Below, one piece after another: positions 11,588 through 22,675 of a DNA stretch of 63,481 nt. Source of the DNA: Calcarisporiella thermophila CBS 279.70 (Eukaryota > Calcarisporiellomycota); NCBI RefSeq assembly GCF_041956535.1, contig NW_027192192.1, positions 400,543 through 464,023 of the forward strand. Reading direction: 5' to 3'. Made by a program: the position numbers and the translations under genes. Position 1 is the first letter of the stretch, and every line of letters starts with the position of its first letter. The notes under the pieces are model-generated. The model searched no databases. It was not told the DNA's origin and saw nothing but the letters and a program-made list of their open reading frames with translations.

Positions 11588-13054
11588 TTATGGTGAATTG
11601 TTGTGGTTTGGAGGCTCAGTGTCTATATCAGCTTTCACACGTTCGTATACTGCACCTACAATCCGTAAACCCAAGGCCCGTCGTTGAAGTACTTCAGCAG
11701 GGACACTAGTGTCAAACAACACCTGATCACAGACATCTCTAAGTACACCCTCAACTTCTAACTTTGAGCCAAGCCACAGGGCCTTAAGGCCTTTACTCGC
11801 TGCGTCTTCCTCAAGCTTGTTCTTGGCTTCCCCTTCAATACCTTTCTTTTCTGCCTCCTGGAGCTGTGCGAATGAGTTCTGTAAATCTATCGCACACCGT
11901 AATGTAGAGAAGGTTTCGCCGAAAATATGCGATTTTTCCTTAAAAGAGTAATAGAAACGCTTCAGGCCAAGGCCTTGAGAGCTAAGCGCCTGCTTTGCCT
12001 TTAAAGTGTAAGTGAACCCAATGGCATGTAGCAGCTCCACTCCGTATGATTCCGTCTTTAACTCCTCAGCTTCGATTTCAATCATCTTTTCGAATGCCAC
12101 TTCGGCTTCTGGCGTTGCCGGCCCCTCGACAAATACAGTCAGCTTACGCTTTAAGTTTTCTGCAAGTTTGTTGACACGTTTGTCGCGCATTTCCTGGCGC
12201 TCTTTTTCGTTCTCCTTCTCGCGACGTTTTTTCTCTTCTTCAGATATAGACTCTGCGTCGTTATCACCTCCCTCTTGAAGTGCTTCTTTCATGTCTCTCC
12301 CAATGGAGATCTCACCAATAATATCAAGAAAGCGGTCACCACCAAACTGTTGTTTGAAGAAATCTTCAGGATTCACTGGTAGGTTTATGAATGGGAGATA
12401 TTAGAAAATCAGAATGTCTCTAAAAAAGCAAGTTCTGTATAATATTTACCAAATCCACCCTCAGGGGTCAAGTCGTTTTGCTTCCCGAATTCGTTGTATT
12501 TATGCCTAAGATCTGGATCCGATAAAACTTGATATGCTTCCGATATTCGTTTGAACACTTCTTCAGCATCAGGGTCTTTGTTTTTATCGGGGTGATACTT
12601 AATGGCAAGGGCGCGGTACTTTTTCTTGATCTCTGCTTCATCCGCTGTTGGGGAGACTCCGAGGAGGTCGTAATATTCAGTCGAGAGGGGATTTTGGTCT
12701 AGTTCATATAATTACAAAGTCTATCAATCATTGCACGACTTCTGACCAACAATATTGTGAGTACTAACCAGTTCCTATTCGCCTTGAATCTTTCTTGGAG
12801 TCGCCTTTTGCTTCCTTTTTTGAAGAGTTTGAGGACGATGATTGCGATGACTTATTATCAGCTTTAGCTGTGTCAATTTTAGCAAGATCCACCTGGCACA
12901 CTTGTTGGCATGACCAACATCGAACCTTGACATTTGCCTTTTGTAGAAGAAGATTTGAGGGCGGAAGCAACTCCAATTGTGAGGAACAATGTGTGCACGA
13001 AGCCTTAACATAAGGCTCAGGCTTGCGTGAGGGAAGGATTGTGTCTTTTGACAT
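11588..13054 (-). CDS. DnaJ (Hsp40) protein with N-terminal zinc ribbon and DnaJ-X domain
   Basis: Exon 1 (from ATG 13054) encodes about 95 residues with two CxxC pairs, CTHC and CWSC, which form a likely zinc ribbon. A Lys/Ser-rich linker follows. Exon 2 (about 12705-12450) encodes a complete J domain, [20 protein letters not shown], with the HPD motif in [10 protein letters not shown] that stimulates Hsp70 ATPase activity. Exon 3 (12376-11588) encodes the DnaJ-X domain, with [20 protein letters not shown] and a highly charged Glu/Lys coiled coil. The architecture resembles yeast Caj1/Djp1, which act in protein import or folding. The N-terminal zinc ribbon is an addition relative to those yeast proteins. 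No signal or membrane anchor is evident, so it is probably cytosolic. Confidence 0.9.
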
Positions 13055-13709
13055 TTATTTGATGGATTTGATCAGAAAATAAGGTATTGTGGAATAAGCC
13101 AGTTAGCCACTTGTATTTGGTAAAGGCATGTGTTAAGTTCGAATCTGAAGGAAATCTTAAGTCTAATATTAAATTTTATTCGCGACGATTCACCGCTCCT
13201 TTTTTTTTCTTTTTTTTCTTCGCCATTATGCCAGTGTTGAATGCACTAATTCGGTTATAACTTACTTTTTTTTTCGATAAACAAACTCTTTAACTACATC
13301 TCTGCTTAATTGTCTCTATATACATGTTCTATTTTCTATCCATTTCAATTCAAATGATCGATTGATTATCAGAATATAGCGATTCTTGTATAATAGGTAA
13401 GCTTTTAAGCCACGGCTGCTTCTATATATGTAACGATTTTTCCTCAGGAGGGAGATCATCATCTCGCCTCATCCCGTCATTACTCCTCGCTCATGCAATG
13501 TTTACATTTACCATAGGCTTAGCTCCTCTCATATTTTTATTTCGCCAACGCACTATTATCATCCTTTTCTAAGTTGGGCATTTGAAACTCCTACTTCATA
13601 ATATTTTATAGACTTGTATTCCCATATAATTTCTACTCTACGCCCTCCTCCCCTTTGTTACTTCCTCCCCCTTACTTGTTTAAAATTTTAAACGATTCCG
13701 ATCGTCGGA
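13055..13709. promoter_or_regulatory. Divergent promoter region of DnaJ and Sec7 genes
   Basis: This is the spacer between two divergent starts. It is strongly pyrimidine-rich near 13560-13680 just before the Sec7 ATG, typical of fungal core promoters. There is no coding frame. Confidence 0.5.
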
Positions 13710-16700
13710 ATGGAAGACACTTCCAACGCAGCGCAGCAGCGCTCCAATGCCATTGCAATGTTACGTCGCGCCAAGTCGCTTCGAGAACTGCGAAACGCAC
13801 CTACTCCTTCCTCAAATCGTGCTCGGCGAGGTACAGATGCAGCAAACCGTGGCCCTGAAATGAATATTCAGGTCGATGAGGAGCGAATTTTTGAAGATGC
13901 AGGACGACAGGCGGCTTATGAGGCGCTTCTTAGGAGGTCTCCATCAGCAGCAGCACACCCTGTAGCTAGGGTAGTGGACCAAAAAGATATCCAAATTGGG
14001 AGCATAGGATCAAGGAGATCACCAATAATTGAGGTGGCTACTGGAGAAAATCTCCCTGTGTCAACGCGGGAAAGCAATTCCGGAGAGGATTCTAACACAA
14101 ACGATTGTGCCAAATCTGAGAATAGCCCTTCGGAAATCCATGTTGAGGCAACCGAGAAAGACTTCATTACTGCTAGCCCATCAGAGCAGAATGAATGTCT
14201 TGAAACGAGTAAGCTGGTCGTATCGGAGACGGTGGCCGAAACAACTTGCGCAAGTGTCGATGACCCTAAACTCGAGAGCAACTCTACCTCAACATTCGAT
14301 GAAAAACCCGCACATGATGAATTAGCACAAGCTCCTTTAAAGCTAGGTGGCATGCCCCTTTCACATATATCCGCTGACGATCTTGAACCGAGAAATCCTT
14401 CAGAAGAGGAAGAGAAGCCGTATAGCACTGAGATTGCAATTACCATTCCTGTTTATGAAGATCAGACAGAAGCTGTGGAAGAGGAACTGGAGCAAAAGGA
14501 GCCGAATGCTGCTCCGAATTTGCCTTTCCAATCAACCTCCACTCAAGATTTAGAGGGGATGATAGAATCCTCTAAGGATGATAAAGTAGAGAATACGACA
14601 GACGAGGAGGGTCAAGAAGAGGGAATGCAAGTTGTGATTGAATACCAACCTGACACAGAAGAGAAGGAAATCGACCCCGGACAACATCATGTGCCATTCG
14701 ATCAACCAAGCTCAACCGCACTTGATGAAGATTTATTGCACATAATGGCTGCTCCTCCTAAGCGCCCCATCTCACTGCTACGCCGGTTTCGGAGCCTTAA
14801 GGAACGCCGTTTGGCTGCTGAGGAACATGAAAATACCGAAGCAGAACATGAAAATGGTGCCCGGAGTGAAATGCCATCGCAGTATTCACATGAGAACTTC
14901 TCAGAGGAAAACTCCACGAAAGAATCTCAGCCGATATCGCTACACATGATATCTGAAGAAGGTCCTTTATACTGCAGAAGACGTGTCCTAGAGGAGCCGA
15001 AAAAACATATTCGTTGCGAGATGGGTGTGGATAACAGTGGTCTTCCATCGCCCGTATATTCACCGCTGCATAATTCTCAGCCTCCACCACCACCTGTTCC
15101 CCCGCGGTCTGCCCGCGCACCAAAGAGACGAGTATCCCCGTCCGACAGTCTTTCATACCAAGAGGATAATTTTGAAGCAGTTGATGCATGGCATGTTGAA
15201 AATCATTCAGGGTTAGATGACGATGAGAATGCCTCTGCTTCCAGCTCATCTCCAAGGCAGATGCATCCCAATGCAATGTTTAGAATGACGCCTAAACGTG
15301 CGGAAGTGTTGGCCAACTGGACGACTGAATCTAATGGAGAAAAGTCCGAGCCGATACCGAATGATAACATTCATACTGCCGCTTTGGAGATTAATTCTTC
15401 TCAAGAGGATACCCAATCACAACATGCAGACACGTCGCCATCGAGGCTGTCGCCCATTTATATGCAGCAACCCTCACAGCAGTCTCACCCACAACTACAG
15501 AATATGGAGTCGGTCCGTCGCTCTAACAGTAGCACGCACTCGATACCCCACTCGCCACTGGTCCCCCTTCCACGCTCTCCTTCTGAAGGTCGACCATCAT
15601 ATAATGAATACGAGGAAGATGTTATTAGTAATAATGCAACCCCTGCACCTACATCAAACCCCAACTTTAATTCCGGTACACTTGCCACTCGCCGTGGCCA
15701 ACATGTACCACTGCTACGCAGATCCCGTTCGTTTTCGAATTTTGAGCGAGGAAATGTATACCTTTCGAACGGACAAAGAAATAGAGAACATGCGAAAGAG
15801 GGGTATGGCCAGGCAAACAAGACCATACCTTACGAATTAATTCAGCCCTCTCTGCCTCCCCGATATGACACCTTTTTCGACACTGGTCTCCGTTCCGAAC
15901 GAAAACCTCCTTTGTTAGAAACACCCATGCCCATACCCGTTCCCCCTCCCGTACCACCACGCCGCCGACCTACCCTCCGAGAACCATACAGTCGACGATG
16001 CCTTCACCGGGGCGCGGTGCGTCAAGTAATAAGCTCTTCGCATGTGAAAGATCGCTATCTATTTTTGTTCAATGATGCTCTGCTGATTGCAAAACCTCTA
16101 ACGCATGAACCCATTGTGGACGCACGCGGCGCTCAAATCGGGGAGTCAGAGCCTCTGTTCCAAGTCCGGAATGTCATCGCACTATATAACATGGAGATTG
16201 TAGCGCAGACAGATGCAGGTGAACTTAAGGAAAGCTCTATGGACATTTCTGACCCCGAGCGGCAATCAGTCATATCGATGGCTTTGCGGCAATTTAGCAT
16301 CAATCCAGATGAAGGAGTGAAGTCTTTGCTAAGATCTGAAATTTCCCCACCGGAAGCTTCCCGTCTTGCGAAGTTTCTCTTCTTCACTGCCGATATACAC
16401 CGTCCACAGCTTGGTCAGTATCTGTCACGGCATCGGGATCTTTTAATGCACTACCTCGACTGCTTCCGATGGAGTGACGTTCCGCTTGAAGACGCCTGGC
16501 GCGCATTACTCTTGACTGTGCAATTACCCGTGGGAGATGATGCGGCCATGTGGAGAATAATGGAGGCCTTCGCAGCACGGTGGATAAAATCAAATGCTGC
16601 GGGGCATGGAAGACATCTTGACGTGGAGATGGTATGCCGCGTGGCACATGCTGCAACCTGGTTGAATGCAAAGTTACATGCGGGATACCACCCGGATGTG

Positions 16701-18143
16701 TTAGAGATTGCGACCCCTGGTGATGGTGCCGAGAACCGAGAGTCAAAGGGATACAGAGTCAGCATATATGGCGGAGAAGAGTCCGGAGACGAGTACGGGG
16801 ATGGAGACGACTGGACCTTTGAAAGATTTTTGGACCGCTTCCGGCAATGGGAGGATCCACGGTGTACAGTTCCTAGCGACCTTTTGGCACGGGTCTTTTG
16901 TGCTGTTCGGGATTCTCCATTAATCAATTTGTGGGAAGACGATGGCGGGGATAATATTGAAGAGGATGCGCAGAGTGTATCGGGAAATGCGCAGGTGAAC
17001 GTAAGGAACCCGTTGGAACAGGTGCGGGTGCTGGGCGAAATCCCCTCACGGTTGATTGTACGTGAAACTACCGAGCTCATTACCCTCCAGATTCCGCGAC
17101 CTGATCCGCACTTCCAGCTCGAGCTTCACTGTCCGGGACTGAACTGTGAGCCCTCAATTCTGGATTTTGCACGCAGCAGCACTGCAAGCTTCCGCGTCAC
17201 CGGGCGCGCCACCGGCAAACACACGCTTCTATTAGTCAAGTTGGGAGCACACGCCCACCGCTACTCAATGGCGGCGCTTGGACGAGCACGAACGATCACT
17301 GTAGAAAGGGCGTTCATGCGCCACACTTTCCAAGTGGCATTCCTGGACGAGTATCGCGGCGAGTGGCACCGATATTTATTTAGCGTTGGGTCGGCGGAGA
17401 TTCGCGAGCAGTGGCTAAAACATTTCTCGGATGCGCTTCGTGAAGCGAAATCGCCCACCAATAGCACACACTCGCTAACTGCACAGGCGCTTTCTGTTCG
17501 GGCTCTACGGGAGTCGTTCATTGCTGTAAATGGGCAACATGTAGCGGAAGGGGAGCTTACCGGGGCGGTGGGTGCATCTGCGGGATACGAGCATTCAAAT
17601 GGGGGCAATTCCGCAATTGGATTGGGGGTGAGAGGCATCGGTGCGAGGAAAGTGAACGCCCCACCACCTTCGACGGCCGCCCAGAATCAAAGCTACACCC
17701 ATGCGCAGGAATTGGGTTTGATGGATGGAGGGTGGACACACCGGCTGGTTGAGGGAGCACCCATGCTTCGACGTGCTGCAAGTGCATCCACAGCCATTCG
17801 CTCAACCCACAAACTCGCAACTGGCAATGCCGGAAACGTCTCTCCCCAAATGCCAATACAATCCATGAAGCGCCACTCTCCTCTCCGCCAACAGGGAGGG
17901 AGTCCATTTATGCGCTCCCTTATGCGGGCGGGTTCCACATCCTCAGTGACACACTCCAATAGGAGCAACTACTCTTCGCCACGACCTAGTGCGGAGAATC
18001 CCCAATCTTTTACGAGGCTAAGTGGTGATGATAAATTGGCTGGTCATGCCAAGAGCGGTCGAGATATATTACGAATTGCAACCCAAACTATGGGGGGTTT
18101 ATTTAGGACGATGTCAAAGAGCAAGAAAAAGGAGAAGCAATAA
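13710..18143 (+). CDS. PH-Sec7-PH protein, putative Arf GEF (Syt1-like, divergent)
   Basis: This is a single uninterrupted 1477-codon frame, in contrast to its intron-rich neighbours. Residues 1 to about 755 are acidic, Ser/Pro-rich and probably disordered, with polyproline PPPPPVPPR-type motifs. Residues about 765-840 (CLHRGAVRQVISS, RYLFLFNDALLIAK) are a PH domain of the Rho-GEF type. Residues about 850-1080 are a Sec7-like helical domain (FSINPDEGVKSLL, DVPLEDAWRALLL, RIMEAFAARW). The glutamic finger region, usually LPGE, reads LPVGDD here. Residues about 1155-1250 form a second PH domain (FQVAFLDEYRGEWHRYLFSV). The C-terminus is Ser/Arg-rich and basic. It is likely a membrane-associated regulator of Arf GTPases, but activity is uncertain because of the altered finger. 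Confidence 0.85.
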   Translation: MEDTSNAAQQRSNAIAMLRRAKSLRELRNAPTPSSNRARRGTDAANRGPEMNIQVDEERIFEDAGRQAAYEALLRRSPSAAAHPVARVVDQKDIQIGSIGSRRSPIIEVATGENLPVSTRESNSGEDSNTNDCAKSENSPSEIHVEATEKDFITASPSEQNECLETSKLVVSETVAETTCASVDDPKLESNSTSTFDEKPAHDELAQAPLKLGGMPLSHISADDLEPRNPSEEEEKPYSTEIAITIPVYEDQTEAVEEELEQKEPNAAPNLPFQSTSTQDLEGMIESSKDDKVENTTDEEGQEEGMQVVIEYQPDTEEKEIDPGQHHVPFDQPSSTALDEDLLHIMAAPPKRPISLLRRFRSLKERRLAAEEHENTEAEHENGARSEMPSQYSHENFSEENSTKESQPISLHMISEEGPLYCRRRVLEEPKKHIRCEMGVDNSGLPSPVYSPLHNSQPPPPPVPPRSARAPKRRVSPSDSLSYQEDNFEAVDAWHVENHSGLDDDENASASSSSPRQMHPNAMFRMTPKRAEVLANWTTESNGEKSEPIPNDNIHTAALEINSSQEDTQSQHADTSPSRLSPIYMQQPSQQSHPQLQNMESVRRSNSSTHSIPHSPLVPLPRSPSEGRPSYNEYEEDVISNNATPAPTSNPNFNSGTLATRRGQHVPLLRRSRSFSNFERGNVYLSNGQRNREHAKEGYGQANKTIPYELIQPSLPPRYDTFFDTGLRSERKPPLLETPMPIPVPPPVPPRRRPTLREPYSRRCLHRGAVRQVISSSHVKDRYLFLFNDALLIAKPLTHEPIVDARGAQIGESEPLFQVRNVIALYNMEIVAQTDAGELKESSMDISDPERQSVISMALRQFSINPDEGVKSLLRSEISPPEASRLAKFLFFTADIHRPQLGQYLSRHRDLLMHYLDCFRWSDVPLEDAWRALLLTVQLPVGDDAAMWRIMEAFAARWIKSNAAGHGRHLDVEMVCRVAHAATWLNAKLHAGYHPDVLEIATPGDGAENRESKGYRVSIYGGEESGDEYGDGDDWTFERFLDRFRQWEDPRCTVPSDLLARVFCAVRDSPLINLWEDDGGDNIEEDAQSVSGNAQVNVRNPLEQVRVLGEIPSRLIVRETTELITLQIPRPDPHFQLELHCPGLNCEPSILDFARSSTASFRVTGRATGKHTLLLVKLGAHAHRYSMAALGRARTITVERAFMRHTFQVAFLDEYRGEWHRYLFSVGSAEIREQWLKHFSDALREAKSPTNSTHSLTAQALSVRALRESFIAVNGQHVAEGELTGAVGASAGYEHSNGGNSAIGLGVRGIGARKVNAPPPSTAAQNQSYTHAQELGLMDGGWTHRLVEGAPMLRRAASASTAIRSTHKLATGNAGNVSPQMPIQSMKRHSPLRQQGGSPFMRSLMRAGSTSSVTHSNRSNYSSPRPSAENPQSFTRLSGDDKLAGHAKSGRDILRIATQTMGGLFRTMSKSKKKEKQ

Positions 18144-20036
18144 TCACATTGGAGGGAGGAGCAGACATAAAGAGAAAAGCACTTTGTGGCTTTTCTGTTT
18201 ATGTAATAAAAGAAAAAAAAACATATAATCCATCACGATATATATATATTATTTCATTTGCTATTTTACTTTTTTATTGCTTTTTATATACGAACTTATA
18301 TTTTATTAGATTTAAAAAAATGAATGGAACTCTTTTTTTTTTCACTCTCTAATATCTTTTTTTCTTTCGTTCTCTTCTTATTTTAATTCTCTTTCAAAAG
18401 ATGATTTTATTATCCAAACATGTTGCTTTTTGCCTTTAAATGGGGTTTGATTCTGGACATCTGTTGTAATTTTCGAAGAATAGTTTTCTCTAAACACTGT
18501 CAAAATAAAACGAATTCTTGTGAGGATAATCCGACTTGCGGTTTCGAGGGGTAGGCTCCAAGAGATCCAACCACCTTTGTTTGATGCCGAAACCGAATCT
18601 TCTATTCTTTTTTCAAGAATTCGCCCTCATTATCGCAGGTGGGAATTGAGAGGAGAATGAACTCCAACCCAACGGAGTCGAAAGTTCTAATTAAATATTT
18701 CTTCGCAGTATTAACGGGCTATATTAATGAATAAGAAGAAGAAATGGATCTCGAGTCATATTTTTGAAACTAGGCTCAAATTAACCTTTCCGGCAATTGG
18801 GCAGGCTTTTACATTTTTTAATTTCGTTTTAATAAAATACTCCAGCGTTGAATAAGATTAGGATCCGCGAACAAATCATTCACACGTCGTAAGTGCTAAG
18901 GACAAAATATTTGGTGACCAAGAGAATGCATTGAATGAGAGGGAGGAGTTTGTGGTTCACTGCCGACGAACATGGTAATATACTCTACTATTCTTGCCAT
19001 GACAGAGTAAAGTTGTGACTGGATGATTCACTGAAATCTTATTAATGGTACTCAACAACATTGGATAGAGTCGCGACTAGAGCACATATGTACTAATAAT
19101 TTTTGCGTACAGAATTATCATTCGTACACAAGCTGGCTGAGAACATTTGAGCACCTTTGATTGTTTTAACAATGCTTCTTCCGAATCAGAGACCTTTAAA
19201 GTTTTTTGTACTCGCTGCTTATTTTGCCGTTGTGTGACTATTACTTGCCCGTCTGACATTGAGCCAAGTAAAGAATGTTTATCTTATAAAAGGTCACCTC
19301 TTTGATACCCAGAGTCGTGTAGTTGGCTAAAGAAATACTATTGTTGTTTTCCCTTCTTAGTTAGCTATCCACCTTGGATGCCCTTCTAGTGCTCAGCCCC
19401 TCATTCTGTTTAGCAATCCGTTGGTTACCATAGCAAATCGTGGCTATAAACTGCCTTCCTTTTTTCAAAGCTACTGGGGGCTGTTATACAATTCAGGTAT
19501 TCAATTCTATGGATAGCACGAAAAAGATGAGTAAGAAGCCATGGTTGCATTGCCCCAGGCTCCAATATATCAAATAACAATCAAATACTTGTACGCTGAT
19601 GAAAATATGTAAAATTTAGGGCATTTAGCGCAAGAAATAGAGGCTGCTATTTTTCATAGGAAGCGAGCGTCTGGTCCGACACGATAGTAGTTCCAGGAGG
19701 GGGGATGGGATTCAATACCAAGCCCTAGAGGGGATCTTTAAAATTGAACACTGAATATCGATCGTATAGAAGAATTTCAACCGCTATTTCCTCAATTCTC
19801 CAAAATTGGTTAACAGAAAGAGAGTGGCGATGTATTTAGAAATTGTGTGTGGCTTTGATGATTGGAAAAAGTCTTATCACTTCTGGTACAGCTGGTCCTC
19901 TTTTGAAATTCCCAATGTTGTTCGCACCATAAACTCCCATCCAAAAACATGTCAACTACCCTCCCATTGATATCATTATTATTTCGCCGCTTTATTCCCT
20001 GCTACTAGATTTTAACTTATCACTTCTTTCTATATA
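18144..20036. other. 1.9-kb gene-free interval
   Basis: It begins with a T-rich 3' region of the Sec7 gene and ends with the NIPA promoter. A GC-richer patch lies near 18530-18690 and another near 19670-19735. Neither gives a recognisable tRNA or snoRNA fold by eye. A 60-codon minus-strand frame (19259-19077) is not supported by any known motif. Confidence 0.4.
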
Positions 20037-22312
20037 ATGGATTCATCGACCTCGCCAAACTGGTTTACTGACTCATCACAACTTCCAGAGACGAAAACTT
20101 TCATCGGCGTGATCGTGGCTGTTGCAGGCAACATTCTGATCTCCATCGCACTCAATGTACAAAAATATGCCCATAACAAACTGCTGGAGAATAAACATGC
20201 ATTGCGGCGACTGTCACATTCGCAGCCAAGAGAGGTGGGTAGCGGCGAAGCCTCCCCCCAATCGCCAAGTAGCTTTGAATACTTTTCAACGGATGAGGAA
20301 GAGGTTGATGCTGGAGGCTATCAATCATTTCCCAATGAGTCGCGGCCATTGTTACACCATCGGGCATCGCAGCATTCTCTAAGTTATGGCATGGAGAAAC
20401 GCGAGACAAATTATTTGAAATCAAAACTTTGGTGGCTCGGATTGCTTCTCATGTCTTTAGGAGAAATTGGGAACTTCCTTGCTTATGGCTTTTCACCCGC
20501 TTCAGTTGTTGCACCACTGGGTATTGTTACGATGATATCCAATGTATTATTGGCGCCTTTGATGTTGAAGGAACGGTAAAGCCCCTTGATGCTCAATGAA
20601 GTCTGATTGATGGTGCATTGAAGCTGATCCATTTTGCCTTCCCTAATGATAGATATAGAATTCGTGACATGATAGGAATCCTAATTGCTATCTGCGGGGC
20701 TGTAGTGGTTGTGACAAGCGCACGCTCTGAAGAAACTCATGTATATTTTCGATCTACAGCTCCTTTTAACCTTCAAATTATAATGCTCAAATATTTTTTT
20801 TTCCCGCTTAGTTATCGCCTGAATTGATAGCTGAAGCATTGCTGCAGACACGCTTCCTCTTATACGTATTGATTACCACACTTTCTTCGATATTTCTAGC
20901 CTATCTCTCCAACACTATTGGGCACAAACTGATTCTCGTTGACTTGAGCTTGGTGGCATTATTCGGTGCGTTTACTGTGTTAGCAACTAAAGGTAAATTT
21001 GAATGGGGAGACCTTCATATTGCGGCGCCGTACTAAATCAGACACCTGCTTTCAATATTTCCAGGGCTTTCATCATTGCTTAGCCTAAGATTCGTTAAGA
21101 TGTTTACATACCCCATCACCTATCTCTTGATATTTGTCTTAATAGTTACCGCCATTTTCCAAATCAAATATCTTAACAAGTCTTTGCAGCGGTTCGAAGC
21201 GACGGTATGCTACTCTAATAGGTTCTGCTATTGCGTGATGGCTACTAGAGCATTTAGCTTTAATTGCATTATAGCAAGTGATTCCGACACAATTCGTTAC
21301 TTTTACTCTCTCCGCCATCATAGGCTCTGCGGTTCTCTATGGCGACTTTGATGACATAGATGCTCGGGGACGGTTTGTCTTCGTGTGTGGCTGCGCCATG
21401 ACCTTTGTTGGCGTCTACCTGATCACCTCTAACCGGGAAAAGAGGGTTGAAAGGCGCTTTTCACTGTCGGGTGAGGATGCGGGGGCCGCTAATGTGGTTG
21501 CCAACGGATTGAAGGTGGCCATTGGAGGAAACACAGTGCTGGCGGACGGACTGGCCCTTCCCGGAACGCCAAGTTTGGGCCCGCAGCTACCACGTTCTAT
21601 TCCTTCGCGTCTGCCTCCTTTTTACCGGGCGGCAAAGCTTCCTCGCCCCAACACAACCTATGCCCTTCCACAAGAACATTCTGTCGTCATCAATGATGAG
21701 GAGGATGACGATGGTGCGCATAGAGGGCCTTCGTCGACCATGGAAGTGATCAACGCGCTCCTTGATAGCCCCATCTCCACCGCCTCCATACTTGCTCTGG
21801 AATCGATAGGCGCGCGCCACACGACTGCGCTTGGGTTTGGTCAGGTGTGGGAAAACTATCTAGTGCAACGAGAAGCGCATTCTGGACGAACTACACCCTA
21901 CTCGTTCGCGGGAGAATTGCCGAGCGGGGCCGAGTACTTTGACGGCACTCTCCAGCCGGCAGCGCGGCGAGGAGGGCAGTTGCCGGCGCCACCCCCTCAG
22001 ATGCCAGCACACGTTGGGGCGGATCATCACCTAGCCCCACACATGAGCAGGGATGACGACTACCTCGCCAGCTCCTACCAGAGCAGCTCCTTTTTTGATT
22101 TTCCGGGATCAGGCTTGTCGTTTCGGGGCACCTCGAGTTTAGCCGAGCCGTCAGAGGCCGCCCCTGCTGTGGGCAAGTGGAGCGAATCGTCGAGTTTTGT
22201 AAACACGGAGTTTTCGCCGTCGCATCCGATGGAGGAAGAACGGGTGGAGGGTGGCTCGGGACAGGAGGAGGACCCGCCTCAGCTTGCCAACACGGTCCAA
22301 GTGAAGGGCTAA
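20037..22312 (+). CDS. NIPA-type magnesium transporter (DMT superfamily)
   Basis: It is multi-exon, from ATG 20037 (MDSSTSPNWF) to the stop at 22312. The membrane core matches the NIPA family: FIGVIVAVAGNILISIALNVQK, WWLGLLLMSLGEIGNFLAYGF, SPASVVAPLGIVTMISNV and LLAPLMLKE. Later exons add IRDMIGILIAICGAVVVV, SNTIGHKLILVDLSLVALFG, FTYPITYLLIFVLIVTAIFQ and FTLSAIIGSAVLYGDF. About nine transmembrane helices can be counted. A charged loop of about 80 residues after helix 1 is long for the family. A Ser/Pro/Glu-rich cytosolic tail of about 280 residues follows the last helix and is GC-richer than the core. NIPA proteins carry Mg2+ across plasma or endosomal membranes. It is convergent with the CIA30 gene. 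Confidence 0.92.
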
Positions 22313-22675
22313 CATGATTCTTGTATATGAATTTTCATATTTCACCATTATTCTTATTGCCTCTATTTTAACCCTCTCGCTTGTTTGGATGTTGCTTCTC
22401 TTTTAATGGACTCTTTCTCTCCACTTCTGCTATTTGTTTCACTTTTTTTATCTTATTATATATATCCTCTTCCGCTTATTTTCAAGGAGCAAGGTAATAT
22501 ATGCGTGTATATTTCCTTGTTTTTTCTTCTTTTATTATGTTTTCTTTCTTTCTTTTTTCTTTTTTTTCCTTCTTTCTTATATTATTCTAATTAATATATT
22601 GTTCCTCGTTCACTCGCCCTTTTATACAAATGCCTATACAGCCTGGGTGTTTCATTTCAAGATCAGGGTGGGTTA
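22313..22675. terminator. Convergent 3' spacer of NIPA and CIA30 genes
   Basis: This is T-rich DNA with long pyrimidine runs (22430-22590) shared by two convergent genes. It has no coding frame with support on either strand. It probably contains both polyadenylation regions. Confidence 0.4.

Noticed and set aside
13083-13160. tRNA-like segment with GTTCGAATC
   Set aside because: The acceptor and anticodon stems do not pair.
15485-17968. Minus-strand frames up to 209 codons opposite the Sec7 gene
   Set aside because: They have no recognisable domain and run opposite a domain-bearing frame.
19077-19259. 60-codon minus-strand frame starting MSDGQVIVTQRQNKQ
   Set aside because: It looks mildly protein-like, but there is no family, no promoter sign and it sits in an otherwise stop-rich interval.
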